DNA of 64,000 bases from positions 62,001 to 126,000 of the forward strand of contig JANWYG010000007.1 in the NCBI GenBank assembly GCA_025057015.1, read 5' to 3'. Made by a program: the position numbers and the translations under genes. Positions within the stretch are counted from its first letter, which is position 1, and every line of letters begins with the position of its first letter. The notes beneath the pieces were generated by a model. That model had not been told where the DNA came from. It searched no databases and saw nothing but the letters and a program-made list of their open reading frames with translations. Positions 45,336-55,423 of the stretch are shown one piece after another. This DNA comes from Blastocatellia bacterium. GTDB taxonomy: Bacteria > Acidobacteriota > Blastocatellia > Chloracidobacteriales > JADJPF01.

Positions 45336-46955
45336 TTGAAGGCAGCAATAATAGGCCTAGATGGTGCAACTTTTGATGTAATAGAACCACTGATTGCCGA
45401 AGGTCGGCTACCAGTACTTAGGGAGTTGATTCAGAATGGCACAAGTGGTCCGCTACGATCGACATTGCATCCGAACAGCTTTCCAGGTTGGGCAAGTTGC
45501 ACCACAGGTACTTCCGAAGGCATGCATGGCATATTCTCACCTTTTGTCAAACTACCAGGTAAATATGCCTTTCGTGCTATGACCGCCTTAGACATTCGTA
45601 CCAAAACGGTTTGGGAGTTGCTCTCAGAACGGTATCGCTCGCGCCGACAAGGAGCCGTAGGCGTAGTAAACGTGCCGACTACCTATCCACCTATACCGGT
45701 AGAAGGATTTCTCGTAACCGGAATGCTTACACCAACGATGCAGTCGCAGTTCACCTATCCTGCGGAGCTACAGAAAAAACTGCTTACCGCCGTATCAGAC
45801 TACCGAATAGAGCCACGACGCAATACCGACAAACAAAGCAAAGCAGTCGAGTTCCGTAACTGCATGTTGGCGCACTCCCGCGCCGTAGAATACTTGCTTA
45901 AGACTGCCTCCTCACTACCAGACTTCCTTATGGTAGTCTACTCAGTGCTCGATCGGACACAACATGACTTCTGGGAAGATTTCGATCCACAGCATCACAG
46001 ACACGATCCAAAGAGTGCTTTCAAGGATTTTATCCCTCAAATGTACGAACTAATAGACGCATCCGTAGGAAGGTTGCTACAACTACTACCACCAACTACT
46101 ACGGTGCTCATTTGTTCAGACCATGGCTTTTGCGCCTCGCTTTACGAAGTACGAGTAAATGAATGGCTGCGCGCAAACGGCTATCTACGTTACCACAGCG
46201 GCTATACCTTTAAGGTACGCAGTAAGATTTCCTCGCTACGAACTCGACTGCAGGGCAGCCTCTCAAGCCCTTCGAACGGTTGGGATAACGCTCTCGAAAA
46301 GAAGGCTGAGCGAGGTCGAGCTGTTTTTGAAGAGATTGACTGGAAGCATACTCGCGTCTTCTTTGGCCAGGATCGTGGGTTATGGCTAAACATAAAAGGC
46401 CGTGAAGCAGAAGGTATTTGCGAAGCCTCGGATATACCAAAACTGCTCGACGAGTTGCGTGATGGGTTGCTCAAGCTAACTTCACCGATAGATGGATTAC
46501 CAATCTTTGAACAAGTTCTTACCAGAGAAGAAGCCTTCAGCGGTCGCTATGCTTGCTTGCTGCCAGATCTGATACCGATAATCCGCGATCCAAGGTTCGT
46601 ACCACTTGAAGGTAGAAGCAGTAGTGGCGTCATAATTCCCAGCAGCACTACATCAGGAGCACACGCTCCTTATGGGATATTCATTGCCTACGGCGATAGC
46701 ATAAACAGGCGCAAGCGTATCGAAGGTGCGCACCTGCGCGATGTAGCGGCTACAGCTTTGTTTGCCATGAACGAACCTATCACCGAAGATATGGACGGCC
46801 GAGCCTTAATCGAGATCTTCACGTCGGAAGCACTTTCCGCAAGACAACTAGTACGTCAAGGAAGTTCTTATAAGGATAGCTGTGACGATGGCGATCATCA
46901 TGAAGATGATGAAGAGATCCGTGAACGAATGCGAGCATTGGGATATATAGGATAG
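45336..46955 (+). CDS. Alkaline-phosphatase-superfamily phosphodiesterase, paralogue 3
   Basis: 539 residues, TTG start with GAGGGGG upstream. Closest to paralogue 2: IIGLDGATFDV, NSFPGWASCTTGTSEGMHGI, VLDRTQHDFW, CSDHGFC and SGAHAPYG. The C-terminus has a strongly acidic/His stretch (CDDGDHHEDDEE) before RERMRALGYIG. No signal peptide or membrane helix. It probably arose with its neighbours by tandem duplication, though identity between copies is moderate, so the duplication is old. Confidence 0.87.
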   Translation: MKAAIIGLDGATFDVIEPLIAEGRLPVLRELIQNGTSGPLRSTLHPNSFPGWASCTTGTSEGMHGIFSPFVKLPGKYAFRAMTALDIRTKTVWELLSERYRSRRQGAVGVVNVPTTYPPIPVEGFLVTGMLTPTMQSQFTYPAELQKKLLTAVSDYRIEPRRNTDKQSKAVEFRNCMLAHSRAVEYLLKTASSLPDFLMVVYSVLDRTQHDFWEDFDPQHHRHDPKSAFKDFIPQMYELIDASVGRLLQLLPPTTTVLICSDHGFCASLYEVRVNEWLRANGYLRYHSGYTFKVRSKISSLRTRLQGSLSSPSNGWDNALEKKAERGRAVFEEIDWKHTRVFFGQDRGLWLNIKGREAEGICEASDIPKLLDELRDGLLKLTSPIDGLPIFEQVLTREEAFSGRYACLLPDLIPIIRDPRFVPLEGRSSSGVIIPSSTTSGAHAPYGIFIAYGDSINRRKRIEGAHLRDVAATALFAMNEPITEDMDGRALIEIFTSEALSARQLVRQGSSYKDSCDDGDHHEDDEEIRERMRALGYIG

Positions 46956-46970
46956 AAGGGAGAACAGGGC

Positions 46971-48632
46971 TTGAAACTCTTCTTCTTAGGGCTTGATGGA
47001 ACCACGTTTGATCTCTTAGATCCGCTGATGCAAGAAAAAAGGATGCCGAAACTGGAGGAGATAATATCTCGCGGTACACGGGCAGCACTTGAAACGACCA
47101 TACCACCGATCACACCGACGGCTTGGGTATCACTTGTCACCGGTAAAAACCCAGGTAAACACGGCATACTGGAGTTCTTGCTGCGGCGGAGCGGATCCAT
47201 GCAAGACATCCCGATAAATCAGTCGTTACGCGACGCTGCTGCGATATGGGACATACTCTCAGCTCAAGGCTACAAGGTAATAGTGACCAACATGCCGGTT
47301 ACCTATCCACCGACACCTATAAATGGAATAATGATCTCAGACTTTCTGACGCCTCGTGGAAAACATGATTTTGCTTACCCAGAAGGCATACTCAAAGAAA
47401 TAGAGGAGCGTTTCGGCCCATATAGGCTTTACATCACCGAGGTATACGCGCCAGGAAACGTAGATCGCGTACTTGACCAACTTTTTGACGAGTTGGAGTA
47501 CAAGACGCGAGTAACGGAGTACTTGCTTAGGAACCATCCTTGGGATGCATTTTTCACACACATTTGGTCTACGGACCGTTGCCAGCACGAGCTGTGGCAT
47601 CTTTGGGATAAGTCGCATCCTATGAGCAGTAACCGTGAGATAGAGCGACATTACGATCGCGTGATGCAGTTCTGGAAAGCAGTTGACGATGCTGTAAGCA
47701 GCATGTACCAAGCTGCTGGCGCAAGTGAAACGCTGCTGATGATAGCTTCAGATCATGGTTTTGGTCCTATACACAAGTTTTTATGTTTTAACGTCTGGTT
47801 ACTTGAAGAAGGCCTGCTAGTGCTTAAGCGCAACGCTCTAACTCGGTTAAAGAGGCTGATGTTTAAGCTTGGACTCACTCCAGAACTCGGTTATCGCCTA
47901 TCAATGAAACTGGGACTTGCAAAGATACGTCTTGCCGCAGGAGTCACCAACCGCTCTAGTCTGTTTAGAATAATAAACAAGCTGATGTTATCGCTTGAAG
48001 ATGTAGACTGGTCTCGTACGCTGGCTTACTCCAAGGGCAACTATGGTCAGCTCTTTATTAACCTCAAAGGTCGAGAGCCTTATGGTACGGTTGAGCCGGG
48101 CCTGCAGTATGAGCGTGTAGTTAGTAGCGTCATTGAGAAATTAAGGAAGCTAGTTGATCCAGCCACAGGACAAAAGCTAATTGGCGAGATCTGGCGTCGC
48201 GAGGAACTTTACACGGGGCCCCATACGGAAGAAGCGCCCGACATATCTTTCCTACCAGCCGACATGCGCTATAAACCTATGGGAACGCTCGACCTTAGCT
48301 CGAACAGATTCATCACGGATGTCTACGGTAACTCCGGAGATCACAGAATGAACGGATTATTTATAGCTGCAGGGCCGCGGATAAAAAGCGGTCTGAAACT
48401 CGAGCATGCAAGGATAATAGACCTAGCGCCATCGATGCTGTATCTATTAGATCAGCCTATACCAGAGGACATGGACGGCAAAGTCCTAACCGAGATGATA
48501 GAAGAGGAGTACCTACACTCAACAGCGATACGCTACTGCAATGTTAGTAGTAATGACCGGTACAGAGCAGATCTAGACGAACAAGACAGTCGCGAGGTGT
48601 GCGAACGACTAAAGAGTTTGGGATATCTCTAA
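46971..48632 (+). CDS. Alkaline-phosphatase-superfamily phosphodiesterase, paralogue 4
   Basis: 553 residues, TTG start with an AGGGAG-type Shine-Dalgarno. Motifs: FLGLDGTTFDL, TPTAWVSLVTGKNPGKHGI (Thr at the nucleophile position, unlike the Ser in the other three), STDRCQHELWH, ASDHGFGPI and SGDHRMNG. A basic amphipathic insert near residues 280-330 could touch a membrane. It ends with an acidic DLDEQD linker and CERLKSLGYL. The different nucleophile suggests a distinct substrate. Confidence 0.88.
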   Translation: MKLFFLGLDGTTFDLLDPLMQEKRMPKLEEIISRGTRAALETTIPPITPTAWVSLVTGKNPGKHGILEFLLRRSGSMQDIPINQSLRDAAAIWDILSAQGYKVIVTNMPVTYPPTPINGIMISDFLTPRGKHDFAYPEGILKEIEERFGPYRLYITEVYAPGNVDRVLDQLFDELEYKTRVTEYLLRNHPWDAFFTHIWSTDRCQHELWHLWDKSHPMSSNREIERHYDRVMQFWKAVDDAVSSMYQAAGASETLLMIASDHGFGPIHKFLCFNVWLLEEGLLVLKRNALTRLKRLMFKLGLTPELGYRLSMKLGLAKIRLAAGVTNRSSLFRIINKLMLSLEDVDWSRTLAYSKGNYGQLFINLKGREPYGTVEPGLQYERVVSSVIEKLRKLVDPATGQKLIGEIWRREELYTGPHTEEAPDISFLPADMRYKPMGTLDLSSNRFITDVYGNSGDHRMNGLFIAAGPRIKSGLKLEHARIIDLAPSMLYLLDQPIPEDMDGKVLTEMIEEEYLHSTAIRYCNVSSNDRYRADLDEQDSREVCERLKSLGYL

Positions 48633-48677
48633 AAAAGCAAAAACATCTCGCTCTGCTTCTTGCTGCGGAGGTTTCTT

Positions 48678-49388
48678 TTGAGCCAAAAATTCAAATCTAT
48701 TACCGGCGTACTACCTGCATATAATGAAGAAGAAAACATAGAAACAGCAGCACGCAACCTACTGGAAGTGCTGCGTAAATTACCTTTTGAAGAGCGCGAA
48801 GTTATCATAGTGAACGATGGAAGCACCGACAGGACAGGCGAGATCGCCGACCGGTTATCGACTGAGTTACCTGAGATACGAGTCATACATCATCCGAAAA
48901 ATCTCGGCTATGCCAAGGCCCTTAAATCAGGCTTCACTAACGCCCGCAGCGATCTTATCTTCTACACCGACTCCGACAACCAGTTTGATGTGCGGGAAAT
49001 AAAAAATTTCATAGCGCCGATAGAAGACTACGATATCGTCTGTGGATTTCGCATCTACCGCTACGATCCGCTTACTCGACTCTTCCTATCTTGGGGATTT
49101 AACCTACTAGTTAGAATAATTTTCCGCATTAGAGTCAGAGACATTGATTGTGCGTTCAAACTCTTCCGCAGAGAAGTCTTTGAAAAAGTAACGATCGAAT
49201 CAGAAAAATTCTTTGTAGATGCAGAGATACTGGCTAAGGCACGTTACCACAAATTCTCTATGACAGAGCTAGGTGTCCGCCACTATCCTCGCATGGCTGG
49301 CCGCTCGAGCGTACGTCCGAGTCACATCTTTTACACGTTAAAGGAACTCGCTAAGATATGGATAAACATCTACATCAAGCGACGCTAA
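48678..49388 (+). CDS. GT2 glycosyltransferase (polyprenyl-phosphate glycosyltransferase-like)
   Basis: About 236 residues. GT-A fold: VLPAYNEEENIE, IIVNDGSTDRTGEIAD and the metal-binding TDSDNQFDVREI, then the acceptor region DIDCAFKLFRREVF. It resembles dolichol/undecaprenyl-phosphate mannose or glucose transferases, but with no C-terminal membrane helices beyond a hydrophobic patch near residues 140-155. I start at TTG 48678, 6 nt after GGAGG, in preference to TTG 48660. It is the last gene of the cysC operon and overlaps the convergent Ku-like gene by 4 nt. Confidence 0.88.
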   Translation: MSQKFKSITGVLPAYNEEENIETAARNLLEVLRKLPFEEREVIIVNDGSTDRTGEIADRLSTELPEIRVIHHPKNLGYAKALKSGFTNARSDLIFYTDSDNQFDVREIKNFIAPIEDYDIVCGFRIYRYDPLTRLFLSWGFNLLVRIIFRIRVRDIDCAFKLFRREVFEKVTIESEKFFVDAEILAKARYHKFSMTELGVRHYPRMAGRSSVRPSHIFYTLKELAKIWINIYIKRR

Positions 49389-49834
49389 ACTCCTACCCGA
49401 TAGCTATGTTCAAGTCGCTTGCTTAGCTGTTGCACTTCCTCAGGAGTAATATCTCGCTCTATAGCAGAAAAGTCAGGCTCTTCGGGTTCCAGCAGCTCAT
49501 CTTTTGGACGCATCATCACCATCATCAAGTAATTCCTATAAGGGTGAAGCAAAGCTATAGGCTCTTCCTTGCCATCTTTTGCAAGCAAAGCAAATCCCTC
49601 GGCATGTTGTAGTGCCAGCAAAAATTTAACGTATGCTGCTTCTTGTCCCTCAGCAGGGAGTACAAAGCAAGGATAGTGATAGAGCGCTGGCTCGTACTGC
49701 CTGTCATCTACCATGCCAACTATACACAAGGCTTCGAGATCAGATATCTCAATTGAGCAGCCCCGCAACGCAGAAAATATCTTTATGCCAAGCTCTTGAT
49801 CCAAAAACTTTAGTCTACCCTCTACGTAGTTCAT
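49385..49834 (-). CDS. Half-size protein resembling the Ku core beta-barrel
   Basis: 149 residues. The order of segments matches the C-terminal part of the bacterial Ku core: an I-x-I strand (CSIEISDLEALCIV), VDDRQYEPALYHYPCFVLP in place of the eIDPiYfdkpYYL motif, an AYVKFLLALQ helix in place of AYalLreAL, GKEEPIALLHPYRNYLMM in place of REhLvaLrP..g.gLvL, then RPKDELLEPEEP and a terminal helix TPEEVQQLSKRL. Bacterial Ku is normally about 250-300 residues and has an extra N-terminal half, which is absent here. The resemblance is by eye. No LigD lies in the window. An upstream TTG at 49849 is an alternative start. Confidence 0.5.
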   Translation of the reverse strand: MNYVEGRLKFLDQELGIKIFSALRGCSIEISDLEALCIVGMVDDRQYEPALYHYPCFVLPAEGQEAAYVKFLLALQHAEGFALLAKDGKEEPIALLHPYRNYLMMVMMRPKDELLEPEEPDFSAIERDITPEEVQQLSKRLEHSYRVGV

Positions 49835-49913
49835 ACACTTCAAAGCCAAGTTAAAGATCTTTTGAGAGACGATATCGAACTTTTTTGCATCTGTGCAAGA
49901 GTTGAATTTAAAA

Positions 49914-50528
49914 TCAAGTTACCAGTAGCTCCAACGCGAGTAGTAATCCGAAGCTCATACTAAGTATGCCTATGGCAATCTTGAACCGATGCGCTAAAGA
50001 AGCAGCATGTTTTAGGCTAAAGATCATCGGTAAGCTCATCAAGATTGCCATCAATACCATTCCGCCGATGCTTCCTAGTCCGAAAACTATAACATAGATC
50101 AAGCCAGCAAGCGGCGAAGGTATTGCAGCAAGCACTATGAGCATCAGTGCAGCGCTGCCTGCAAGACCATGTATCATACCGACAAAAAAAGGGCGCTTTG
50201 AGGTAAATTGCCGTTGCTTTCTTTTACCATAGAGCACAAGTAGAAGATCTAATCCCAAGCCAACCAGCATGAGGGCCACAAGTAGCTCTAATAGCGTTGC
50301 AAGCAAATCGGATATGGCCAACTTGAATACTAGTACCAGTATCGCCATCAGAAAAAGTGAAGCCGTATGTCCTAGCCCCCAGATAGCCCCAACTAATCCA
50401 GCACGGTACCAATCCGTTTGTTCGCTCACTATAGTCGAGACAGCTACGACATGATCGGTATCTAACGCATGGCGCAAACCCAAGACAAAGCCAAGACCAA
50501 CAGCTGCGTAAAGTGATTCTTGCATCAT
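49914..50528 (-). CDS. High-affinity nickel-transporter-like (NiCoT/NicO-type) membrane protein
   Basis: 204 residues with about six transmembrane helices. The signature LRHALDTDHVVAV matches the HX4DH metal motif of nickel/cobalt permeases, and GLGHTASLF matches their second histidine motif. It is shorter than HoxN/NixA and resembles the compact urease-accessory-like group. A nickel link to the LarE cofactor pathway at 18681 is conceivable but speculative. It is translationally coupled (4-nt overlap) to the upstream membrane gene. Confidence 0.82.
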   Translation of the reverse strand: MMQESLYAAVGLGFVLGLRHALDTDHVVAVSTIVSEQTDWYRAGLVGAIWGLGHTASLFLMAILVLVFKLAISDLLATLLELLVALMLVGLGLDLLLVLYGKRKQRQFTSKRPFFVGMIHGLAGSAALMLIVLAAIPSPLAGLIYVIVFGLGSIGGMVLMAILMSLPMIFSLKHAASLAHRFKIAIGILSMSFGLLLALELLVT

Positions 50529-51055
50529 CCCTCACTCCAAGTTGCCTTTGCAGCAACCGTCAAGACTAGCGTACCGAGTAAAAAGAGCATCCCCCCGAAA
50601 TACAAGTTGTAACTTTTGACTTGAGTGAGCAAGTTATGTCCCAGAACTCCAGCCAACAAATGCCCTATTATGAAGGTAAAGGCTAGGGCTGGCCCTAAAA
50701 ATGGCACTCCCTGCGACGCTATCGTCAGAAAAGCTGCAATAGCAGATACTGGAGGCAGACCAGTAAAACTTATACAACCTGTTTCGCACACCTCCTTTTC
50801 AACCCAGATTCTCCGTAGCAACAGGTAAGCTCCAAACAGAAGCATCGCCGGGCCTGTAATCACGCCCAAAGTGATATACGACCTGAACAGGATAACACCT
50901 ACTGCAGATACTACACTGCCAAGTAGTGGCAAACCCATATGACAATAGCTTATTCTTCGCTCAGCAGAGTTTGATGAAACATCAACTGCAGAGATAGCGC
51001 CAAAGACAAACATCAGCAAAAATTCTGCTATAAGTAGCATCTTTTGCAGATCCAT
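50525..51055 (-). CDS. Membrane protein of unknown function, coupled to nickel-transporter-like gene
   Basis: 176 residues with about five hydrophobic helices. A two-cysteine loop (VCETGC) near residue 90 and a Gly/Pro-rich segment (TGLPPVSA) follow helix 3. I do not recognise the family. Its stop overlaps the next ATG by 4 nt, so it may be a partner subunit of that transporter. It starts 14 nt after the RND gene stop and could be transcribed with the efflux operon. Confidence 0.6.
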   Translation of the reverse strand: MDLQKMLLIAEFLLMFVFGAISAVDVSSNSAERRISYCHMGLPLLGSVVSAVGVILFRSYITLGVITGPAMLLFGAYLLLRRIWVEKEVCETGCISFTGLPPVSAIAAFLTIASQGVPFLGPALAFTFIIGHLLAGVLGHNLLTQVKSYNLYFGGMLFLLGTLVLTVAAKATWSEG

Positions 51056-51069
51056 TTACTGCTCCTTAA

Positions 51070-54000
51070 TCAGTCATGAGCATTCGACATATAGTAAAGC
51101 ACAGGCACAGCAAGCCGGGAAAGCAGCAGCGACGCTACCTCGCCAGCCATAAGCGACAATGCCAACCCTTGGAAGATAGGATCAAAAAGTATGACCGAGG
51201 CACCTACTATAACTGCCGCTGCCGTTAGTAACATTGGACGAAAACGTACCGCACCAGCATCTATCACAGCTTCTGCTAGCGGCATCCCTTGCCTAAGTCG
51301 AAGCTCTATAAAATCGACAAGTATGATCGAATTTCGCACAACTATACCAGCCCCAGCTATAAAGCCTATCATAGAAGTAGCAGTAAAGAACGCTCCCATA
51401 GCCCAATGTGCCGGTAAAATTCCTACTAGCGAAAACGGTATAGCTGCCATTATAACCAGCGGAGTCTTAAATGAATGGAACCAGCCTACTGTTAGAACAT
51501 AAATAAGTACCAGCACGAGGGCAAAAGCTATACCTAAATCGCGAAACACCTCGTAGGTGATGTGCCATTCTCCATCCCACTTAATGGCCAATTGGTCGGT
51601 ATCCTGTGGCTGCGTGGCTGTATATTGCGCAATTGAGTATCCTTCGGGTGTCTTTATCTGTGCGATCGCCTCTGTAAGCTTTAAAATAGCGTATACTGGG
51701 CTTTCGGCACGGCCTGCAACGTCGGCCGTAACATATACTACGTTCATTAAATTCTTACGATATATGTTTCTCTCACTGGCAGACTCACGAACCTTTACCA
51801 ACTCACGTAAAGCTATGCTGCCACTGGAACCCTCTACTCTCAGCCCCAGCAGGTCATCCAAACTAGAACGTTGTGACACATCTAAACGAACGATTATAGG
51901 CAAGTCCTCTTTCTCCGAAATCTGGTGTAGCAGCCCGATCTGTTCCCCACCAAGCGCAATCTTGAGCGCCATAACTACTGATTCTAGTTCTACACCTGAA
52001 AGTTGAGCTTTTTCGCGATCAACCTCTATAAAATATTTTCGTTGCTCATCTTCCACATACCAGTCTACGTCGACTACATCTTCGGTCTGCTCGAAAATCT
52101 GCTTGACCTTTTGAGCCAATTCCAGCCGCTCTGTAGCATCAGGCCCGTATATTTCAGCCACAAGAGTCTGTAGCACAGGCGGCCCGGGCGGCACTTCAGC
52201 CACCTTGACGTTGGCCGCATACCGCGCTGCTATCTGCTGAATCTGCGGCCGCAATTGCTTAGCTATATCGTGGCTTTGTAACTTACGTTCAGCCTTCGGT
52301 ATAAGATTCACCTGCAAGTCAGCAACGTTTGAACCGCTGCGCAGGAAGTAATGCCTCACCAAACCATTAAAATTGTATGGAGACGAAGTTCCAACATACA
52401 TCTGTATATTGGCCACCTCAGCCGAAGTAGCAATAAAGCGACTTATCTCATCCGCCACCGCAGCCGTCTCTTCAAGTGTAGAACCTTCAGGCAAGTCGAT
52501 GATCACTTGAAACTCACTCTTGTTATCAAAGGGGAGCATCTTTACCATTACAGCTTTAAATGCCAAAAGGGAAACTGTAGCTGCTAAAAGTACGACAACA
52601 GCAACTAAAAAGACACTGCGCCAAAAACGAGAAGCTATTAAAGGATGCATCAATTTCCGATAAAGCCTAGTCGAGGCACTTTCTTTATGCTCATGCCCAG
52701 CTTCGCGCTTAAGCAGCTTAAGCGAGGCCCAAGGCGTAACTATAAACGCAATAAGCAGAGAAAACACCATAGCCGCTGACGCACCTATCGGTATCGGCCG
52801 CATATAAGGCCCCATTAAGCCACGTACGAATGCCATGGGCAAAATTGCAGCTATGACAGCAAATGTAGCCAGTATGGTCGGGTTACCTACTTCATCTACA
52901 GCATCAACAGCTATATCGATGATGCTGCGGCCGGCATTTTCAGGTAGCCGATAATGTCGGACGATGTTTTCTACAACTACGATAGCATCATCGACCAAGA
53001 TACCTATTGCGAAAATCAGAGCAAACAGAGTAACACGATTGAGCGTGTAGCCATAGAGATAGAAAATAACAAGTGTCAAAGCAAGAGTTACAGGAATAGC
53101 TATAGCAACTATGCCTGATTCACGCAGTCCCAACGTCAGCCAGATGAGCACCGAAACCGAAACTATCGCTATGATCATATGCAGCAATAGCTCGTCTGAC
53201 TTCTCTTTAGCCGTGTGACCATAGTTTCTTGTCACTGCCAAATTGACGTTCGAAGGAATCACTCGACCACGCAGCAGCTCCACCTTATTTATAACTGCTT
53301 CAGCTAGATCCGTTGCATTAGTTCCCTTGCGCTTTGCTACCGAGATAGTAACTGCTGGAACGGTAACCTGTCTGCCTTCTGACATAAACGAATGAAAAAC
53401 ATAGCTGGAAGGCTCTTCAGGCCCATCCTCTATAGCTGCTACATCGCGTAGATAGACTGGAGAGCCATTGGAAGTAGAAATGACGAGCTGCCCGACAGCT
53501 TCGGCATCACTTAGAAAATTTCCCACTTCCACAAGCAACTCCTCATTGCTACGGGAAAAACTGCCTGCCGCTAGATTCAGATTACTTTTGCGCAGAAGCT
53601 CCGCCACGGTTACAGCAGAAAGCCCCCGCGAAGCCAGCTTACCACCGTCAAGCACTACCCTAAGTTGCCTGCGCAGCCCACCTATTATCTTGACCTCTGA
53701 AACATCAGGTATCTCTTTGATGTAATCATGTAGCTCTGCAGCTACGCGCCGAAGCGCAAAGTGATCTTCGTCATAGCTCCACAGTGTGAGAGCTAAGAAC
53801 GGAACATCATCTATCGAGCGAGGTTTAATAAGTGGTCGACTGGCTCCGGGCGGAATAAGATCAAAGTTTGCAAACATCTTCTGGTTAAGTCGCACTATAG
53901 CGTCCTCTTCGTTCTCGCCAACCCTGAAACGCACTACAGTCAGGTTTCGACCCGGACTTACAGTAGAGTAGATGTATTCCACGCCGGGAATCTCCCAGAT

Positions 54001-54225
54001 CAGCTTCTCCATAGGACGGGTAACACGATTCTCAACCTCGGCAGCCGTCGCTCCAGGCATCTCCACGAACACATCTATCATAGGTACCACTATCTGTGGT
54101 TCCTCTTCCCTAGGCAACACTAAGACAGCACCTATGCCAAGCCCTATCGAAGCTAGTACCAAAAGTAGAGTCAGCTTCGAGTCTATAAATGCAGCAGCAA
54201 GTCGGCCTGCAAACCCCTTGTTCAT
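51070..54225 (-). CDS. RND-family efflux permease (AcrB/HAE1-type)
   Basis: 1051 residues, full length. Inner-membrane proton antiporter: TM1 ([13 protein letters not shown]), porter domain, and the proton-relay Asp pair in TM4 ([16 protein letters not shown]). The first and second halves repeat, the second ending around [15 protein letters not shown]. The GxxxxG-type [14 protein letters not shown] segment near the end is conserved. Substrate is not evident; no metal-specific motif was found. It follows the adaptor by 14 nt in a TolC-adaptor-pump operon. Confidence 0.95.
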   Translation of the reverse strand: MNKGFAGRLAAAFIDSKLTLLLVLASIGLGIGAVLVLPREEEPQIVVPMIDVFVEMPGATAAEVENRVTRPMEKLIWEIPGVEYIYSTVSPGRNLTVVRFRVGENEEDAIVRLNQKMFANFDLIPPGASRPLIKPRSIDDVPFLALTLWSYDEDHFALRRVAAELHDYIKEIPDVSEVKIIGGLRRQLRVVLDGGKLASRGLSAVTVAELLRKSNLNLAAGSFSRSNEELLVEVGNFLSDAEAVGQLVISTSNGSPVYLRDVAAIEDGPEEPSSYVFHSFMSEGRQVTVPAVTISVAKRKGTNATDLAEAVINKVELLRGRVIPSNVNLAVTRNYGHTAKEKSDELLLHMIIAIVSVSVLIWLTLGLRESGIVAIAIPVTLALTLVIFYLYGYTLNRVTLFALIFAIGILVDDAIVVVENIVRHYRLPENAGRSIIDIAVDAVDEVGNPTILATFAVIAAILPMAFVRGLMGPYMRPIPIGASAAMVFSLLIAFIVTPWASLKLLKREAGHEHKESASTRLYRKLMHPLIASRFWRSVFLVAVVVLLAATVSLLAFKAVMVKMLPFDNKSEFQVIIDLPEGSTLEETAAVADEISRFIATSAEVANIQMYVGTSSPYNFNGLVRHYFLRSGSNVADLQVNLIPKAERKLQSHDIAKQLRPQIQQIAARYAANVKVAEVPPGPPVLQTLVAEIYGPDATERLELAQKVKQIFEQTEDVVDVDWYVEDEQRKYFIEVDREKAQLSGVELESVVMALKIALGGEQIGLLHQISEKEDLPIIVRLDVSQRSSLDDLLGLRVEGSSGSIALRELVKVRESASERNIYRKNLMNVVYVTADVAGRAESPVYAILKLTEAIAQIKTPEGYSIAQYTATQPQDTDQLAIKWDGEWHITYEVFRDLGIAFALVLVLIYVLTVGWFHSFKTPLVIMAAIPFSLVGILPAHWAMGAFFTATSMIGFIAGAGIVVRNSIILVDFIELRLRQGMPLAEAVIDAGAVRFRPMLLTAAAVIVGASVILFDPIFQGLALSLMAGEVASLLLSRLAVPVLYYMSNAHD

Positions 54226-54239
54226 AAAAAGCCTCCTTT

Positions 54240-55412
54240 CTACCTGCTAACCTTGTCACCTTCTCTGAGTATCTGAGGTGGCTGTACAACTATCCTGTCG
54301 CCTTCATTTAAGCCCGAAAGCACCTCGAACTTCTCATTTTCCAGCTTGCGACCGAGCTTGACTAAACGAAAAGTCACGGTCCCGTCACTGCGGACAACTG
54401 CCACCATCGCAAGCTGTCCCCTTAGGACTATAGCCGAGCGTGGCACGGCTATCACGCTGTGTTTTCCATAGTGATCTAGGCGTAACCTAGCATACATACC
54501 AGGCTTAAGTAGCGGATCAGCAGGCAAATCGGCTTTGACTAAAAAGGTACGTGTGCGGGCGTCTGCCGCCGGGACTATTTCAGTAACGACAGCCTCGTAG
54601 ACCTTATCAAGAGCGTCTACATAGACCTTGACTTTATCCCGTAACTTTATCGCTTGAAATCTAGATTCCTCTAGCGCTGCTTCGACAGTTAGCCTAGCAG
54701 AACTTATCCTAAACAATATCGTCCCCGGCGTAACAAGACTACCCACATCAAGGGCTTTAAAGGTAATAAAGCCATCTTGCGGTGCTACTACTTTGGAGTA
54801 TGACTTCTGCACTAAGGCGAGCTGCATTTCAGCTTTAGCTTGTTCTAAGGCTGCTCGAGTACGCTCTATACGACTACGGGCAGCGGCACTACCAGCTTCG
54901 GCACGCTCAAGCTCAGCAGCTACCGCATTGTATTTAGCTTCAACTTCGTCAAACTCTTGCTTGCTAACCGAGCGTCGCTCAGCAAGCTGTCGATAACGTT
55001 GATAAGTAGCCTCGGCAAGCTTGAATGCTGCCCTAGTAGCCCGCTGCTGCGCTTCAGCATCCTCATAACCACGTTCAGCCTCCAAAGCAGCCTGCTTTGC
55101 CTGCTCTAGACCAGCTTCTGCACGCTTTACCATAGCAGTCAGATCCCTTGCATCCAATTCGGCCAGTATCTGTCCCGCATTAACCTTGTCTCCTTCACGC
55201 ACATGCACCGAAAGTAGCTCTCCCATAGTCCGTGCAGCAACCTCACTAACAGTCTTAGCTGCCACAGTAGCTGCAACTTCAACCGATGTAGGTATCTCCA
55301 GTGATGCCACTACCTCCGTTTGTAAATTATGAGACCGTGTCTCAGTTACTGACTGTTGCTTGGTAGTACAAGCTATAGCCATAACAAACACGAGTACTAT
55401 CGCTATTCGCAT
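54240..55412 (-). CDS. RND efflux periplasmic adaptor, lipoprotein
   Basis: About 390 residues. The lipoprotein signal ends in AIAC (lipidated Cys), anchoring it to a membrane. Then comes the lipoyl half-motif ([21 protein letters not shown]), an alpha-helical hairpin (about residues 95-200), the second lipoyl half ([10 protein letters not shown]), a beta barrel and a membrane-proximal domain. The start is the ATG at 55412 because AAGGAGGG lies just upstream of it. An ATG at 55427 lies ahead of that site. Confidence 0.94.
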   Translation of the reverse strand: MRIAIVLVFVMAIACTTKQQSVTETRSHNLQTEVVASLEIPTSVEVAATVAAKTVSEVAARTMGELLSVHVREGDKVNAGQILAELDARDLTAMVKRAEAGLEQAKQAALEAERGYEDAEAQQRATRAAFKLAEATYQRYRQLAERRSVSKQEFDEVEAKYNAVAAELERAEAGSAAARSRIERTRAALEQAKAEMQLALVQKSYSKVVAPQDGFITFKALDVGSLVTPGTILFRISSARLTVEAALEESRFQAIKLRDKVKVYVDALDKVYEAVVTEIVPAADARTRTFLVKADLPADPLLKPGMYARLRLDHYGKHSVIAVPRSAIVLRGQLAMVAVVRSDGTVTFRLVKLGRKLENEKFEVLSGLNEGDRIVVQPPQILREGDKVSR

Positions 55413-55423
55413 ACTGCCCTCCT

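Noticed and set aside
51557-52006. 149-residue open frame on the plus strand
   Set aside because: Antisense to the RND permease; no domain and no independent ribosome site.
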